From: Saccharospirillaceae bacterium
Lineage (GTDB): Bacteria > Pseudomonadota > Gammaproteobacteria > Pseudomonadales > Oceanobacteraceae
NCBI GenBank assembly: GCA_021208685.1
Contig: JAJOJJ010000046.1
Span: forward strand, 1 to 64,000
Length of the DNA stretch: 64,000 nt
Direction of reading: 5' to 3'
The translations under genes were made by a program, and so were the position numbers. A model generated the notes under the pieces. It ran no database searches. It was not told the DNA's origin and was given only the letters and a program-made list of their open reading frames with translations. This document shows, piece by piece, positions 18,517 through 26,946 of this stretch. How positions within the stretch are numbered: the stretch's first letter is position 1; every line of letters begins with the position of its first letter.

Positions 18517-19794
18517 TCAGGCCAATTGCTCCCTGATGTCATCATCGTTACGGTCACGGATCATCAGCAGATGGCCTTCCAGATACGCCAGAAGACTCTC
18601 GGCTTCTTTCAGATCGCGCTGAATCAGCAGACAGCGTAACAGTTTGCGGTCTCGTTCCATGATGCGTACATGGTAACGTGCGCCGGTTTCAGGAATATCC
18701 AGATACAGTCCACCACTGGATTCAGACAGGCTCAGGTCAACATGGGTCTGTTCAAGTTCGCAACCCGCAAAGTTCAGGTTGTTAATGCGTACGGTGTGTT
18801 CTTTGCCGTTTTTCTCATCAATCAGGCGATAAGGCTGCTCTAAAGGCCGTTGGCGGCTTTGCAGGCGCTGGTCTGCCAGATCATAGGCTTCCGGGTTGTA
18901 AACCTCCGTTCCATCGATACCTTCGAGTGACTCACCGCACATGAACCGGTGGAACAGGGTGCTGGACGCTTCGCGGCGTTCAAACTGCGCAAGGTGGTCG
19001 GCATTTTTGATGATGGCAAAGGTGGCGTTTGCGCACTGTCGGGCCACCGCGGCATTCTCAGATGGCAGGGTGAAGTTATCGAACTCCCCGGTGGCAATCA
19101 TGGTCGGGCATTCAGGGAAGCGCTCAAAACCCGGAAAATCGAGCAGTCGTTGTGTATTTTGTGCGTAGCGCTGACGCTCGTTGTCATTCAGCCGGGCAAT
19201 CTGCCGGTATAACAAACGGCGATAGGTTGGGCTGACTTCTGTTGCCTGCAGACGATTGTGGTTGATCAGGTTGCAGACCGCGGTGGTGGCAAAAGCATTC
19301 ATTTCACCGGCGGCCAGCAACTCCAGCGAGTCTTCCAGTAATGTAATCAGGCTTTCACGACGGAAGCAGGTAATGCCGGATAATAACAGCCGTTCTATGC
19401 GTTGCGGGTAGGCTGCGGCGAACAGGGTTGCCATGGCCGAGCCGTAACTGATTCCCAGCATCTGAACTTTTTCCAGTTGCTGTTCGCGACAGAATAATTC
19501 AATCAGATCGGCGTAGTCGTTAAGGCTAAGCTCCGGTGCCAGCTGATCGTTGCTGCCCTGTGAGGGGAAGTCGGCCAGAATGACCGGATGCGTGCTGACG
19601 ACCAGTTCCACTTCGTTTTTGAAGGAAGTGAAACTCTGGAATGCACCACCGAGAAACACGACAGGCGTTTTATGGAGGTTTTCCGGAAGGCTGTATGCCT
19701 GGAATTCAACTTTGTATTGCCCGCGTGATGTTTCCAGAAGCTGGATGCGGGGAGTGTTGCGTAAATCGGTGGCGGAGAAGGTAGAGAACTGCAT
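18517..19794 (-). CDS. RhlA-like alpha/beta hydrolase fused to a C-terminal PilZ-like domain
   Basis: The N-terminal 290 residues are an alpha/beta hydrolase. LGISYGSAM has the nucleophile Ser116 in GxSxG, the acid is probably Asp239 in GEFDN, and NADHLAQFE holds His267. The oxyanion region FLGGAFQSFTSF and ADFPSQGSNDQ recall RhlA, the 3-hydroxyacyl-lipid synthase. From about residue 305 a different domain begins with RLQSR, PLEQPYRL and NNLNFAGCELE, which lines up with the RxxxR and (D/N)xSxxG motifs of c-di-GMP-binding PilZ domains, with Asn in place of Ser. The start is ATG 19794, preceded by AAGAG; an ATG 19 codons upstream lacks a ribosome site. It is a single gene. The hydrolase call is firm; the RhlA and PilZ calls are moderate. 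Confidence 0.75.
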   Translation of the reverse strand: MQFSTFSATDLRNTPRIQLLETSRGQYKVEFQAYSLPENLHKTPVVFLGGAFQSFTSFKNEVELVVSTHPVILADFPSQGSNDQLAPELSLNDYADLIELFCREQQLEKVQMLGISYGSAMATLFAAAYPQRIERLLLSGITCFRRESLITLLEDSLELLAAGEMNAFATTAVCNLINHNRLQATEVSPTYRRLLYRQIARLNDNERQRYAQNTQRLLDFPGFERFPECPTMIATGEFDNFTLPSENAAVARQCANATFAIIKNADHLAQFERREASSTLFHRFMCGESLEGIDGTEVYNPEAYDLADQRLQSRQRPLEQPYRLIDEKNGKEHTVRINNLNFAGCELEQTHVDLSLSESSGGLYLDIPETGARYHVRIMERDRKLLRCLLIQRDLKEAESLLAYLEGHLLMIRDRNDDDIREQLA

Positions 19795-19936
19795 AACACA
19801 ATTTGCTCTTTTATTCTTATAGTTCCCCGACTCTAACCCATTTATAGACAAATGGCCACAGTTGTATGTTTTCTTTACGGAAAACTGATTTTAATCTAAC
19901 TATTTGATTTTAAATGATATTTTGTGGTTTCAGGTG

Positions 19937-19961
19937 TCGCCTCAGGGAGAATCTGAGGCGA
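19937..19961 (-). terminator. Perfect hairpin after the exported-protein gene
   Basis: TCGCCTCAG and CTGAGGCGA form a 9-base-pair perfect stem with a 7-base loop, 20 bases past the stop of the minus-strand gene. There is no T-run, so it may be an mRNA-stabilising hairpin or a weak terminator. Confidence 0.4.
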
Positions 19962-19981
19962 GATGGCCCGCAATGTCCGAC

Positions 19982-20620
19982 TTACTGCTGGGGAAGGTTG
20001 ATGGTGAAAATAATCTCTGACGGGGTTACGTCTATGCGGTATTCACCCCCCGGAGTCTGGTGTGTCTGGGCGTTAATATTGTCGCTGTTGGGGATGCTGA
20101 TGGCGAATTGCCCCGGTGCGATGGTATGTCCGATTCCGGCAGGCGGTGTTATGTCGGGCGTAATGTTGGTTGGAAATTGCAGATTGCTGTAGTCAATTGG
20201 TGCGCCTGGTTCAAGGCCAAGAACATCGCGCAGGTATTCATCACGCAGGGCTTGTTGCGGATCCAGAGACGGTGAGCGGAATTCGAAGGCATTCTGGTTG
20301 AGCAGGGCGTTGTTGCGTTGCTCGGCTAGATAGGCGTCCATGATCTGAGCGGGTACCTCGCTGCCCCCCTTCAGGTCTGCGCTTTCATCATAAGGCTGAT
20401 CCAGTGGTGATACCCGCAGACTGGCGTCACTCTGATGATCCTTTGCCGGTTGTCCGGCAGGCTGCTTGCGTACGATCACGGTTGTATCGCGGATATAGGC
20501 TTCCGTCATTTCTTCAGCAGGGATTTCAGTGATTTCAGCCTGAGTGGTGATGCTGGTCAGAATGCTGACGGGCAGCAGCAGTGTCAGAGGTATCAGGGCA
20601 GAAGCAAGAGCGCGTTTCAT
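19982..20620 (-). CDS. Exported protein of unknown function
   Basis: A 212-residue protein with a clear Sec signal peptide of about 28 residues (KRALAS start, long Leu/Ile core, then TTQA cleavage region). The mature part is acidic and Pro/Gln-rich with no cysteine, and its last third is short hydrophilic and beta-like stretches (GEYRIDVTPSEIIFTINLPQQ). I recognise no family. It is transcribed divergently from the lolC-type gene and lies upstream of the hydrolase-PilZ gene on the same strand, separated by about 190 AT-rich bases. A periplasmic location is likely; it has no lipobox. Confidence 0.7.
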   Translation of the reverse strand: MKRALASALIPLTLLLPVSILTSITTQAEITEIPAEEMTEAYIRDTTVIVRKQPAGQPAKDHQSDASLRVSPLDQPYDESADLKGGSEVPAQIMDAYLAEQRNNALLNQNAFEFRSPSLDPQQALRDEYLRDVLGLEPGAPIDYSNLQFPTNITPDITPPAGIGHTIAPGQFAISIPNSDNINAQTHQTPGGEYRIDVTPSEIIFTINLPQQ

Positions 20621-20823
20621 GGCGAGTGTCCGGTGAGTTTTTCTTTATCCTAGAGCAGTGCAATTAAAGGACAAGGCACTTTACGACAAGTTTGCCAAAC
20701 TGCGGCTGGGCAACGACATCGTGGGCTTATCTGCTGATGCAGGTGTCGCTAATTCCTGTATTGTCGGGCACTATTGCGTCCGGATTATTGTCCGTTCGTT
20801 CTCTGCGTTTTATTAAGGTCACA

Positions 20824-22074
20824 ATGAATATTTCTGAATCATCCCTCCCTTTGTGGATTGGCCTGCGTTATCTGGCCGCCAAACGACGAAATCATTTTAT
20901 TTCCTTTATTTCGGCATCATCGATGGTTGGTATGACGCTCGGTGTCGCTGTGTTGATTCTGGTGTTATCGGTGATGAACGGTTTTGACCGCGAGCTGCGC
21001 GAACGCATCCTTGGCATGGTGCCTCATGGTGTCTTGTATGAGCGTGGCGGTATTGATGATTGGCAGGCACTGGCTGAACAGGTTGAACAGCAACCCGGAG
21101 TGGTAGCCGCGGCTCCATTAACCCGTCTGCAGGGCATGCTGGGTTATGGTGGTCGGGTGCAGGGGGTCATGGTTACCGGTATTGAACCGGCTGCGGAAGC
21201 GCGGGTGTCGATTCTGCCGCAGCATATTACGGATGGGCATCTGGAAGCGTTGCAACCGGGCAGTTTTGGTGTGCTGTTGGGTAGTTTGCTGGCGCAGCAT
21301 CTGAATGTGGTGGTGGGTGATAAAATCACCCTGATGTTGCCGGAAGCGACGCTCTCACCCGCAGGCGTTTTGCCACGGATTAAGCGGTTAACCGTCGTCG
21401 GTACTTTTTCTGTGGGTGCTGAGCTGGATGCCAATCTGGCGGTCGTGCATCTGGATGATGCGCGTAAGCTGGGGCGGATAGATGCTCAGGCTCAGGCGTT
21501 ACGGGTTAAGTTCAGTAATTTGTTTGATGCGCCAGCGGGCATCTGGCGCATGGTGAATACATTGGATGGGTATTACACCGGCAGCGACTGGACGCGCACT
21601 CATGGCAATTTATTTCAGGCAATCAAGCTGGAAAAAACCATGATTGGTTTGCTCCTGCTGATCATCGTTGCGGTTGCTGCCTTTAATATCATTTCGACGC
21701 TGGTGATGGTGGTAACCGATAAGCAGGCCGACATTGCGATTTTACGCACCATGGGGGCACGGCCATCCACGGTGATGGGGATTTTTATGGTGCAGGGGTT
21801 GTCGATTGGCCTGGTCGGCGTTGTGCTGGGCACTCTGTTCGGCGTACTGGCGGCATTGAGTATTTCCGATATCGTGGCCTGGGTTGAACAAGCCTTTGGT
21901 TTTCAGATTTTAAGCGCGGATGTTTATTTCATTTCTTATCTGCCTTCACAGTTGTTATGGAGTGATGTGGTGATTGTAACCAGTGCTTCTTTGTTGCTGA
22001 GTTTTCTGGCAACGCTGTATCCATCATATCGCGCTTCGCGTGTTCAGCCTGCGGAGGCTCTGCGCTATGAGTGA
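20824..22074 (+). CDS. lolC: Lipoprotein-releasing ABC transporter permease, LolC/LolE family
   Basis: An inner-membrane permease of the Lol system, which extracts mature lipoproteins from the inner membrane for LolA. It has 416 residues. The N-terminal cytoplasmic start LWIGLRYLAAKRRNHFISFISASSMVGM and first membrane helix are typical. A large periplasmic domain follows, with a Hook-like ATLSPAGVLPRIKRL, then three C-terminal helices ending in TLYPSYRASRVQPAEALRYE. The start is ATG 20824 with AAGG upstream; an upstream in-frame ATG at 20692 gives no family sequence. lolD overlaps its end by 8 bases, but no second permease gene follows. It may be LolC, or a single LolF-type permease. Confidence 0.88.
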   Translation: MNISESSLPLWIGLRYLAAKRRNHFISFISASSMVGMTLGVAVLILVLSVMNGFDRELRERILGMVPHGVLYERGGIDDWQALAEQVEQQPGVVAAAPLTRLQGMLGYGGRVQGVMVTGIEPAAEARVSILPQHITDGHLEALQPGSFGVLLGSLLAQHLNVVVGDKITLMLPEATLSPAGVLPRIKRLTVVGTFSVGAELDANLAVVHLDDARKLGRIDAQAQALRVKFSNLFDAPAGIWRMVNTLDGYYTGSDWTRTHGNLFQAIKLEKTMIGLLLLIIVAVAAFNIISTLVMVVTDKQADIAILRTMGARPSTVMGIFMVQGLSIGLVGVVLGTLFGVLAALSISDIVAWVEQAFGFQILSADVYFISYLPSQLLWSDVVIVTSASLLLSFLATLYPSYRASRVQPAEALRYE

Positions 22075-22756
22075 TTCATGGGTGCTTGAGGCCACTGGCC
22101 TGCGTAAAACCTACACTTCCGGACCACAGGCGGTAACGGTCTGGCAGGATGTGGATTTAAAGATCAGGGCAGGAGAGTCGGTTGCCATTGTCGGTGCATC
22201 GGGTTCCGGTAAGACGACGTTGCTGAATGCGCTTGGCGGACTGGACAGCGTAGATTCCGGTTCCGTCATTATTGGTGGTCAGCCGCTGAGTCAGTTGAGT
22301 GATTCACAGCGTACCCGCCTGCGCAATCAGGAGATCGGTTTCGTTTATCAGTTTCATCATCTGTTGCCGGAATTTTCGGCGCTGGAAAATGTGATGATGC
22401 CGCAATTATTAGCCGGGGTGACGCGTAAGGCTGCTGCTGCACGGGCGCGTGAGTGTCTGGCGCAGCTGGGGCTTGATCATCGTGTTGACCATAAGCCGGC
22501 GGAGCTTTCCGGCGGGGAGCGTCAGCGGACGGCGATTGCGCGGGCGCTGGTCAACCGGCCGCGGTTGGTATTACTGGATGAGCCAACCGGTAACCTTGAT
22601 CAACAGACCGCGCGGCAGGTTGAGGCCGCCATGCTGGCTCTGACGGAGCAGGCTGAGACCGCATTCATTATGGTGACACACGACAGCGCACTGGCTGCCC
22701 GGATGAACCGCTGCCTGCAATTGCGCGATCTGACGTTATCCCCCTGGCAGGGATAA
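22067..22756 (+). CDS. lolD: Lipoprotein-releasing system ATP-binding protein LolD
   Basis: The cytoplasmic ATPase that drives the Lol permease. Walker A is GASGSGKTTLLNALGGLD near residue 44, the Lol-type motif is RNQEIGFVYQFHHLLPEFSALENVMMP, the ABC signature LSGGERQRTAIARAL, and Walker B LVLLDEPTGNLD. The 229 residues are normal. The start ATG at 22067 lies inside the end of the permease gene (8-base overlap), so the two are coupled. The gene ends before a convergent DUF2062 gene; a hairpin (GCCAGCAG/CTGCTGGC) lies in the 45-base gap. Confidence 0.95.
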   Translation: MSDSWVLEATGLRKTYTSGPQAVTVWQDVDLKIRAGESVAIVGASGSGKTTLLNALGGLDSVDSGSVIIGGQPLSQLSDSQRTRLRNQEIGFVYQFHHLLPEFSALENVMMPQLLAGVTRKAAAARARECLAQLGLDHRVDHKPAELSGGERQRTAIARALVNRPRLVLLDEPTGNLDQQTARQVEAAMLALTEQAETAFIMVTHDSALAARMNRCLQLRDLTLSPWQG

Positions 22757-22801
22757 ACAGGGCGTCTCACGTCGGCCAGCAGTATGAGTTGCTGCTGGCT
22801 G

Positions 22802-23347
22802 TCAGTTACTTTCTTCGCTTTCTGCGGCACGCTTCAGGCGGTTGATGCGACGCTTCTTCCAGTTGTTGGCAATGTGCAGCCGCCATGCAAGATGGATGGC
22901 AAAATAACCGCAAACACCCAGAAAAATGCCAACGGTCAAAGAGCCAACCAGCAGTGGTTGCCAGATGGAAACCAATTCATTCAGTACCCAGTCCAGAGAC
23001 AATTCGATACTGAAATCACTGCTGGGGGTGCCAAGCAACCAGGTGCCGAACAAATAGGTACCGTAAAATAACGGGGGAATGGTAATGGGGTTGCTGACCC
23101 AGACCAGTCCAACCGAAATCGGGACATTGGCGTTGGCATAAAAAGCAAAGAATGCAGCAATGCCCATCTGAAATGGCATCGGCAAGAATGCGGTAAACAA
23201 TCCCACCAGAAAAGCACGCGCTACCGAACGCCGGTTGACGTGCCAGAGATTGGGTTTGCTGAATAACGGAGAAAGGAAGCGCAGAGAAGGATTGCTCTGA
23301 ACCTGTTCCGGCGATGGAAAAAACTTCTGTAAAAACTTTTTAGGCAT
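22802..23347 (-). CDS. DUF2062 family membrane protein
   Basis: A 181-residue protein with about three membrane segments. The family's key stretch is clear: SVARAFLVGLFTAFLPMPFQMGIAAFFAF and VSNPITIPPLFYGTYLFG. The N-terminus MPKKFLQKFFPSPEQVQ and SLRFLSPLFSKPNLWHVNRRS match the version found beside comEC in Pseudomonas-type genomes. I prefer ATG 23347 over the ATG two codons upstream. It is divergent from comEC with about 57 bases between the starts. Function unknown. Confidence 0.88.
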   Translation of the reverse strand: MPKKFLQKFFPSPEQVQSNPSLRFLSPLFSKPNLWHVNRRSVARAFLVGLFTAFLPMPFQMGIAAFFAFYANANVPISVGLVWVSNPITIPPLFYGTYLFGTWLLGTPSSDFSIELSLDWVLNELVSIWQPLLVGSLTVGIFLGVCGYFAIHLAWRLHIANNWKKRRINRLKRAAESEESN

Positions 23348-23404
23348 GAACATCGCCAGCTGATTTATGCGCGCCGATTATGCCGATAATGCCATGGAGT
23401 GGCA

Positions 23405-25770
23405 ATGCACCAGATTTTTCTGTTTTGTGCCGCAGGAATCGTCAGCGGTACGCTGCTTACCCCGGCTCAGGCTTTGGTGCTTGCGCTGTCAGTATTGGTC
23501 CTGCTCGCGGCGGCTTCCGCGCTCAGCGGGTACCGGGGGATTGCTCTTTCTCGGTTGATCAAATACCTGCTCTGGCTGATTGCCGGGCTTTTCTATGGCA
23601 GCCTCTGGCTGCAATACCATCTCAGTCATCGCCTGCCGGCGGCATTGGATCGCAGTCGCGTGACTCTGGAAATTCTGGTTGAACAGGTTGAGCTGCGCGA
23701 GCAGGGGGTGCGTCTTACGGTGGGTCTGCAGGGTGGGCGAGAATCCCGTTCAGCAACGGAAACTGCGCCACAACTCTGCCGTTTGCAGCTCGGTTGGTAC
23801 CGGCCGACCTTACCGGTGCGCAGTGGTATGCGGCTCAGGGCTGACGTCGTGTTGCGCAGTCCGCGTTCATTTGCCAATGGATTATCGTTCGATTACGAAG
23901 CCTTTCAGTTGTCGTCCGGCATTGATGCCGGCGGTTATATACGGTCGGCACAATTGATGGATGAGGGGCAGTCATCTCTGCGCGGGGCGTTGCTTGACGG
24001 AACGCGACAACGCCATTCGGCGGCGGCCTGGCCGTGGCTCTCCGGGCTGGTATTTGGCGAGCAGCAGGCATTCAGCAAAGAGCAATGGCAGCTGGCGCAG
24101 TTCACCGGCACCCTGCATCTGCTGGTCGTCAGTGGGTTGCATGTGGGTATGGTGGCGGCTATCGGCTGGCTGCTGGCATTGTTTGCTATCCGTTTGTGGA
24201 TTCTGTTAACCGGGCGCGGCCTGCGCCATCCGGCGCTGATCCGTTTATTGCTGGTCGGTGCTGTCAGTGCGGCGTATGTCTGGTTAGCCGGAACGGGAAT
24301 TGCGCTGCAGCGCGCATGGATCATGATCATGGTGTTGCTGTGGGTCTTATTCAGTGGTTGGCGGCTGAACTGGTTGACGGCCTTGAGTCTGGCACTATTG
24401 CTGGTGCTGCTGGTGAATCCGCTGATCTGGACCGCGCGGGATTTGGCTTCTCTTTTGTTGCGGTTTTGTCGTTGCTGGCCTTTTTTGGCGGTCGCAGTAA
24501 TGGTCGTTTGCAGACCTTTGTATTGCCACAGTGGGTGGTGTTTATGGCCATGCTGCCATTGCTGTGGTTCTGGGGGTTGCCGGTCAGCCTGCTGCAGGTG
24601 TTCACGAATCTGCTGGCGATTCCGTTACTCAGTTTGCTGATTTTACCGCTGGCATTGCTGGATGTTGGTCTGGCGTGGCTGAGTGCCGTTTTTATGAAGG
24701 CCGGTTTACTGAACACGGAGTACCATGCGGCGTTTGTCGCAGCGTTGGATTCGTTGCTGGCGGGCGTGGGGGAGACGTTCTGGCAATTGCTGACTGCGTT
24801 ACAGCAGCAGAATTGGCCCTTGCAGTTCTGGCAGCCGTTGCCCGTACTGTTGCTCTGGCCCGTGATGCTTCTGTTATGGCGGCTTGGGGTCAGCCCGGCA
24901 CTTAACTGGGCGGCAACGCCGTTGCTGTTGCTGGGCCTGTTCTGGCCCTGGCGTGATGATTCTGAGGGGGTTGCATACTCAAGCCCTGAGGCTGCGATGC
25001 TGGATGTCGGACAGGGTCAGAGCCTGGTGTTTATTTCCGGTCATCACGTTCTTGTGTACGACACGGGGGCGCGGTTTTCGGCACATTTTGATGCGGGTTC
25101 TGCATTGTTGGTGCCGCTGCTGAAGCAAGCTGGTGTAACGCGGATTGATACGCTGATCGTCAGTCATTCTGATCTTGACCATGCCGGTGGGCTGGATTCA
25201 GTGCTGCGCAGTGAGTTACCGGTACAGAAAATACTGCTGGGGCAAATGCTGGCTGAGGTTCCTCCATGGCGCTCACCGGTTGCTTGCCGGGCAATGGCTG
25301 AGCAGGGGTGGCAGGTGATTGATGCAGCCTTGCATTACCGTATTCTGGCATTGCCCACGGCGTTGCAGGTTCTGGTGGCGGGTTCTGATAATAATCAGTC
25401 TTGTGTGGTGCAGCTTGATTGGTTTGGACGGCGCTTCCTTCTGACCGGCGATATTGAGCGCGACCTGGAGCAGCAATTGGTTGCGCATTTCGGCGTGGAT
25501 TTGCGCTCCGATGTGCTGGTTCTGGCGCATCACGGCAGCCGCAGCAGCTCTTCTGCGGAATTCCTTGCCGCCGTTCAGCCGTCGCAGGTGTGGATTTCTG
25601 CAGGTTTTAACAATCGTTTTGGTCACCCCCATGCTGATGTCATCCGTCGTCTGGATGCGATGAATATTCCCTGGTATCTGACAGCGCGTGATGGCGCGCT
25701 GTTTATGGCACCGGATGGACAACTGAGAACAGCACGTTCCGGCTGGCAGCCGCCCTGGCGACAGCCTTGA
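23405..25770 (+). pseudogene. comEC: DNA internalization-related protein ComEC/Rec2, interrupted by a single-base frameshift
   Basis: ComEC forms the inner-membrane channel that takes up single-stranded DNA in natural transformation. The first frame covers the N-terminal domain and the start of the competence domain (LLVVSGLHVGMVAAIGW, YVWLAGTGIALQRAW). At about 24436 the reading moves to another frame, which continues the same domain (AGFGFSFVAVLSLLAFF) and then the C-terminal metallo-beta-lactamase-like domain (MLDVGQGQSLVF, HSDLDHAGGLD, LAHHGSRSSSS). Adding one base in the GCGCGG near 24436 restores a normal 788-residue protein. The start is ATG 23405 with GGAG upstream; a GTG six bases earlier is possible. 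It is either a true inactivating deletion or a sequencing error. Confidence 0.85.
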
Positions 25771-25885
25771 TTTTATTCATGATTCTGCTCGGTTGCCGGC
25801 ACTGTCAGCGGCGTTGCAGGTCTTATGCTGCCGCCCGGGCTTGTGCTAGAGTACGGGCCAAAATAACTGGCAGGAGTAGCTGACA

Positions 25886-26518
25886 ATGCTGGAAATCATC
25901 CAGAGCGGTGGTTGGATGATGGTACCTATCATCATTTCTTCTATTTTGGCGTTGGGAATTACCGTTGAGCGGTTCTGGACCTTACGGGCAGTGCAGATTG
26001 CACCACGCGATCTGCTGGCACGGGTATGGGGCTGGATGAAGAATAATCAGCTCGACAGTGCCCGTATTAAAGAATTGCGCGCCTCCAGTCCGCTCGGACG
26101 CGTTTTGGCCGCTGGCCTGATTAACTCCCGCCATGGGCGTCAGATCATGAAGGAAAGCATCGAAGAAGTGGCGTCCCATGAAATTCATGAAATGGAGCGC
26201 AATCTGAATGCCCTTGGAACTATCGCAGCCGTCGCGCCACTGATGGGATTGCTGGGTACGGTGTTCGGCATGATTCAGGTGTTTTCTGAGATCATGACTC
26301 AGGGCACCGGGCAGGCGAATCTGCTCGCCGGTGGTATTTCTGAGGCCTTAATCACGACGGCAGCGGGTCTGATTATCGGTATTCCGGCACTGGTATCGCA
26401 TCGCATGCTGCAGCGTCGCGTGGATGAAATTGTGGTCTTTATGGAACAGGAAGCCATCAAACTGGTGGATGTTCTGCATGGTGATCGTGAAGTGGCGGAT
26501 TCCTCAGAGGCGGCCTAA
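25886..26518 (+). CDS. exbB: MotA/TolQ/ExbB proton channel family protein
   Basis: The inner-membrane stator subunit that pairs with ExbD to convert proton flow into work. It has 210 residues and three membrane segments: residues about 10-30, then NLNALGTIAAVAPLMGLLGTVFGM, and ISEALITTAAGLIIGIPAL. These two stretches are the diagnostic proton-channel motifs. AGGAG lies 8 bases before the ATG. Its stop abuts the exbD start codon directly. No tonB gene is present here. This exbB-exbD pair between comEC and the lipid A genes is a conserved arrangement in Pseudomonas-type genomes, and its partner or cargo is not settled. Confidence 0.92.
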   Translation: MLEIIQSGGWMMVPIIISSILALGITVERFWTLRAVQIAPRDLLARVWGWMKNNQLDSARIKELRASSPLGRVLAAGLINSRHGRQIMKESIEEVASHEIHEMERNLNALGTIAAVAPLMGLLGTVFGMIQVFSEIMTQGTGQANLLAGGISEALITTAAGLIIGIPALVSHRMLQRRVDEIVVFMEQEAIKLVDVLHGDREVADSSEAA

Positions 26519-26941
26519 GTGAACTTCAAACGACAGAATCGTGAAGCCGTGGACGTCAACCTGACGCCATTGATCGATATCGTATTTCTGCTGCTGATTT
26601 TCTTTATGGTGTCGACCACGTTCACCAAAGAAAATCACCTCAGCATTGACCTGCCGGAAGCGACAGCGGAAGCGTCAGAAGCGCAGCCGCAGGCCATTGA
26701 GATTCTGATTTCGGCCAGTGGTGAATACAGTATTAATGATCAGGCGCTGATCAATCATCAGCTGGATACGCTGAAACGCGGTTTACAGAAGGCGCTGGCT
26801 GACCGGCAGACGGCGCCGGTGATCATTACCGCTGATGCCAAAACACCGCACGAAGCGGTGGTGCGGGCGATGGATGCCGCCGGTCAGCTGGGTCTGGTCA
26901 ATCTGAGTATTACCACCCGTCAACCTGGGAAGTCTGAATAA
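26519..26941 (+). CDS. exbD: ExbD/TolR family biopolymer transport protein
   Basis: The partner of ExbB, with one N-terminal membrane helix and a periplasmic domain. The motif VNLTPLIDIVFLLLIFFMV carries the essential protonatable Asp at residue 20. It has 140 residues. It starts with GTG immediately after the exbB TAA with no gap, so it is translationally coupled. The ending leads into msbA 5 bases later. The family is certain; the transport partner is unknown. Confidence 0.92.
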   Translation: MNFKRQNREAVDVNLTPLIDIVFLLLIFFMVSTTFTKENHLSIDLPEATAEASEAQPQAIEILISASGEYSINDQALINHQLDTLKRGLQKALADRQTAPVIITADAKTPHEAVVRAMDAAGQLGLVNLSITTRQPGKSE

Positions 26942-26946
26942 ACCCC

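Noticed and set aside
18184-18639. Plus-strand open frame after glcB
   Set aside because: It runs through two terminator hairpins and then antisense to the hydrolase gene; no motif or ribosome binding site supports it.
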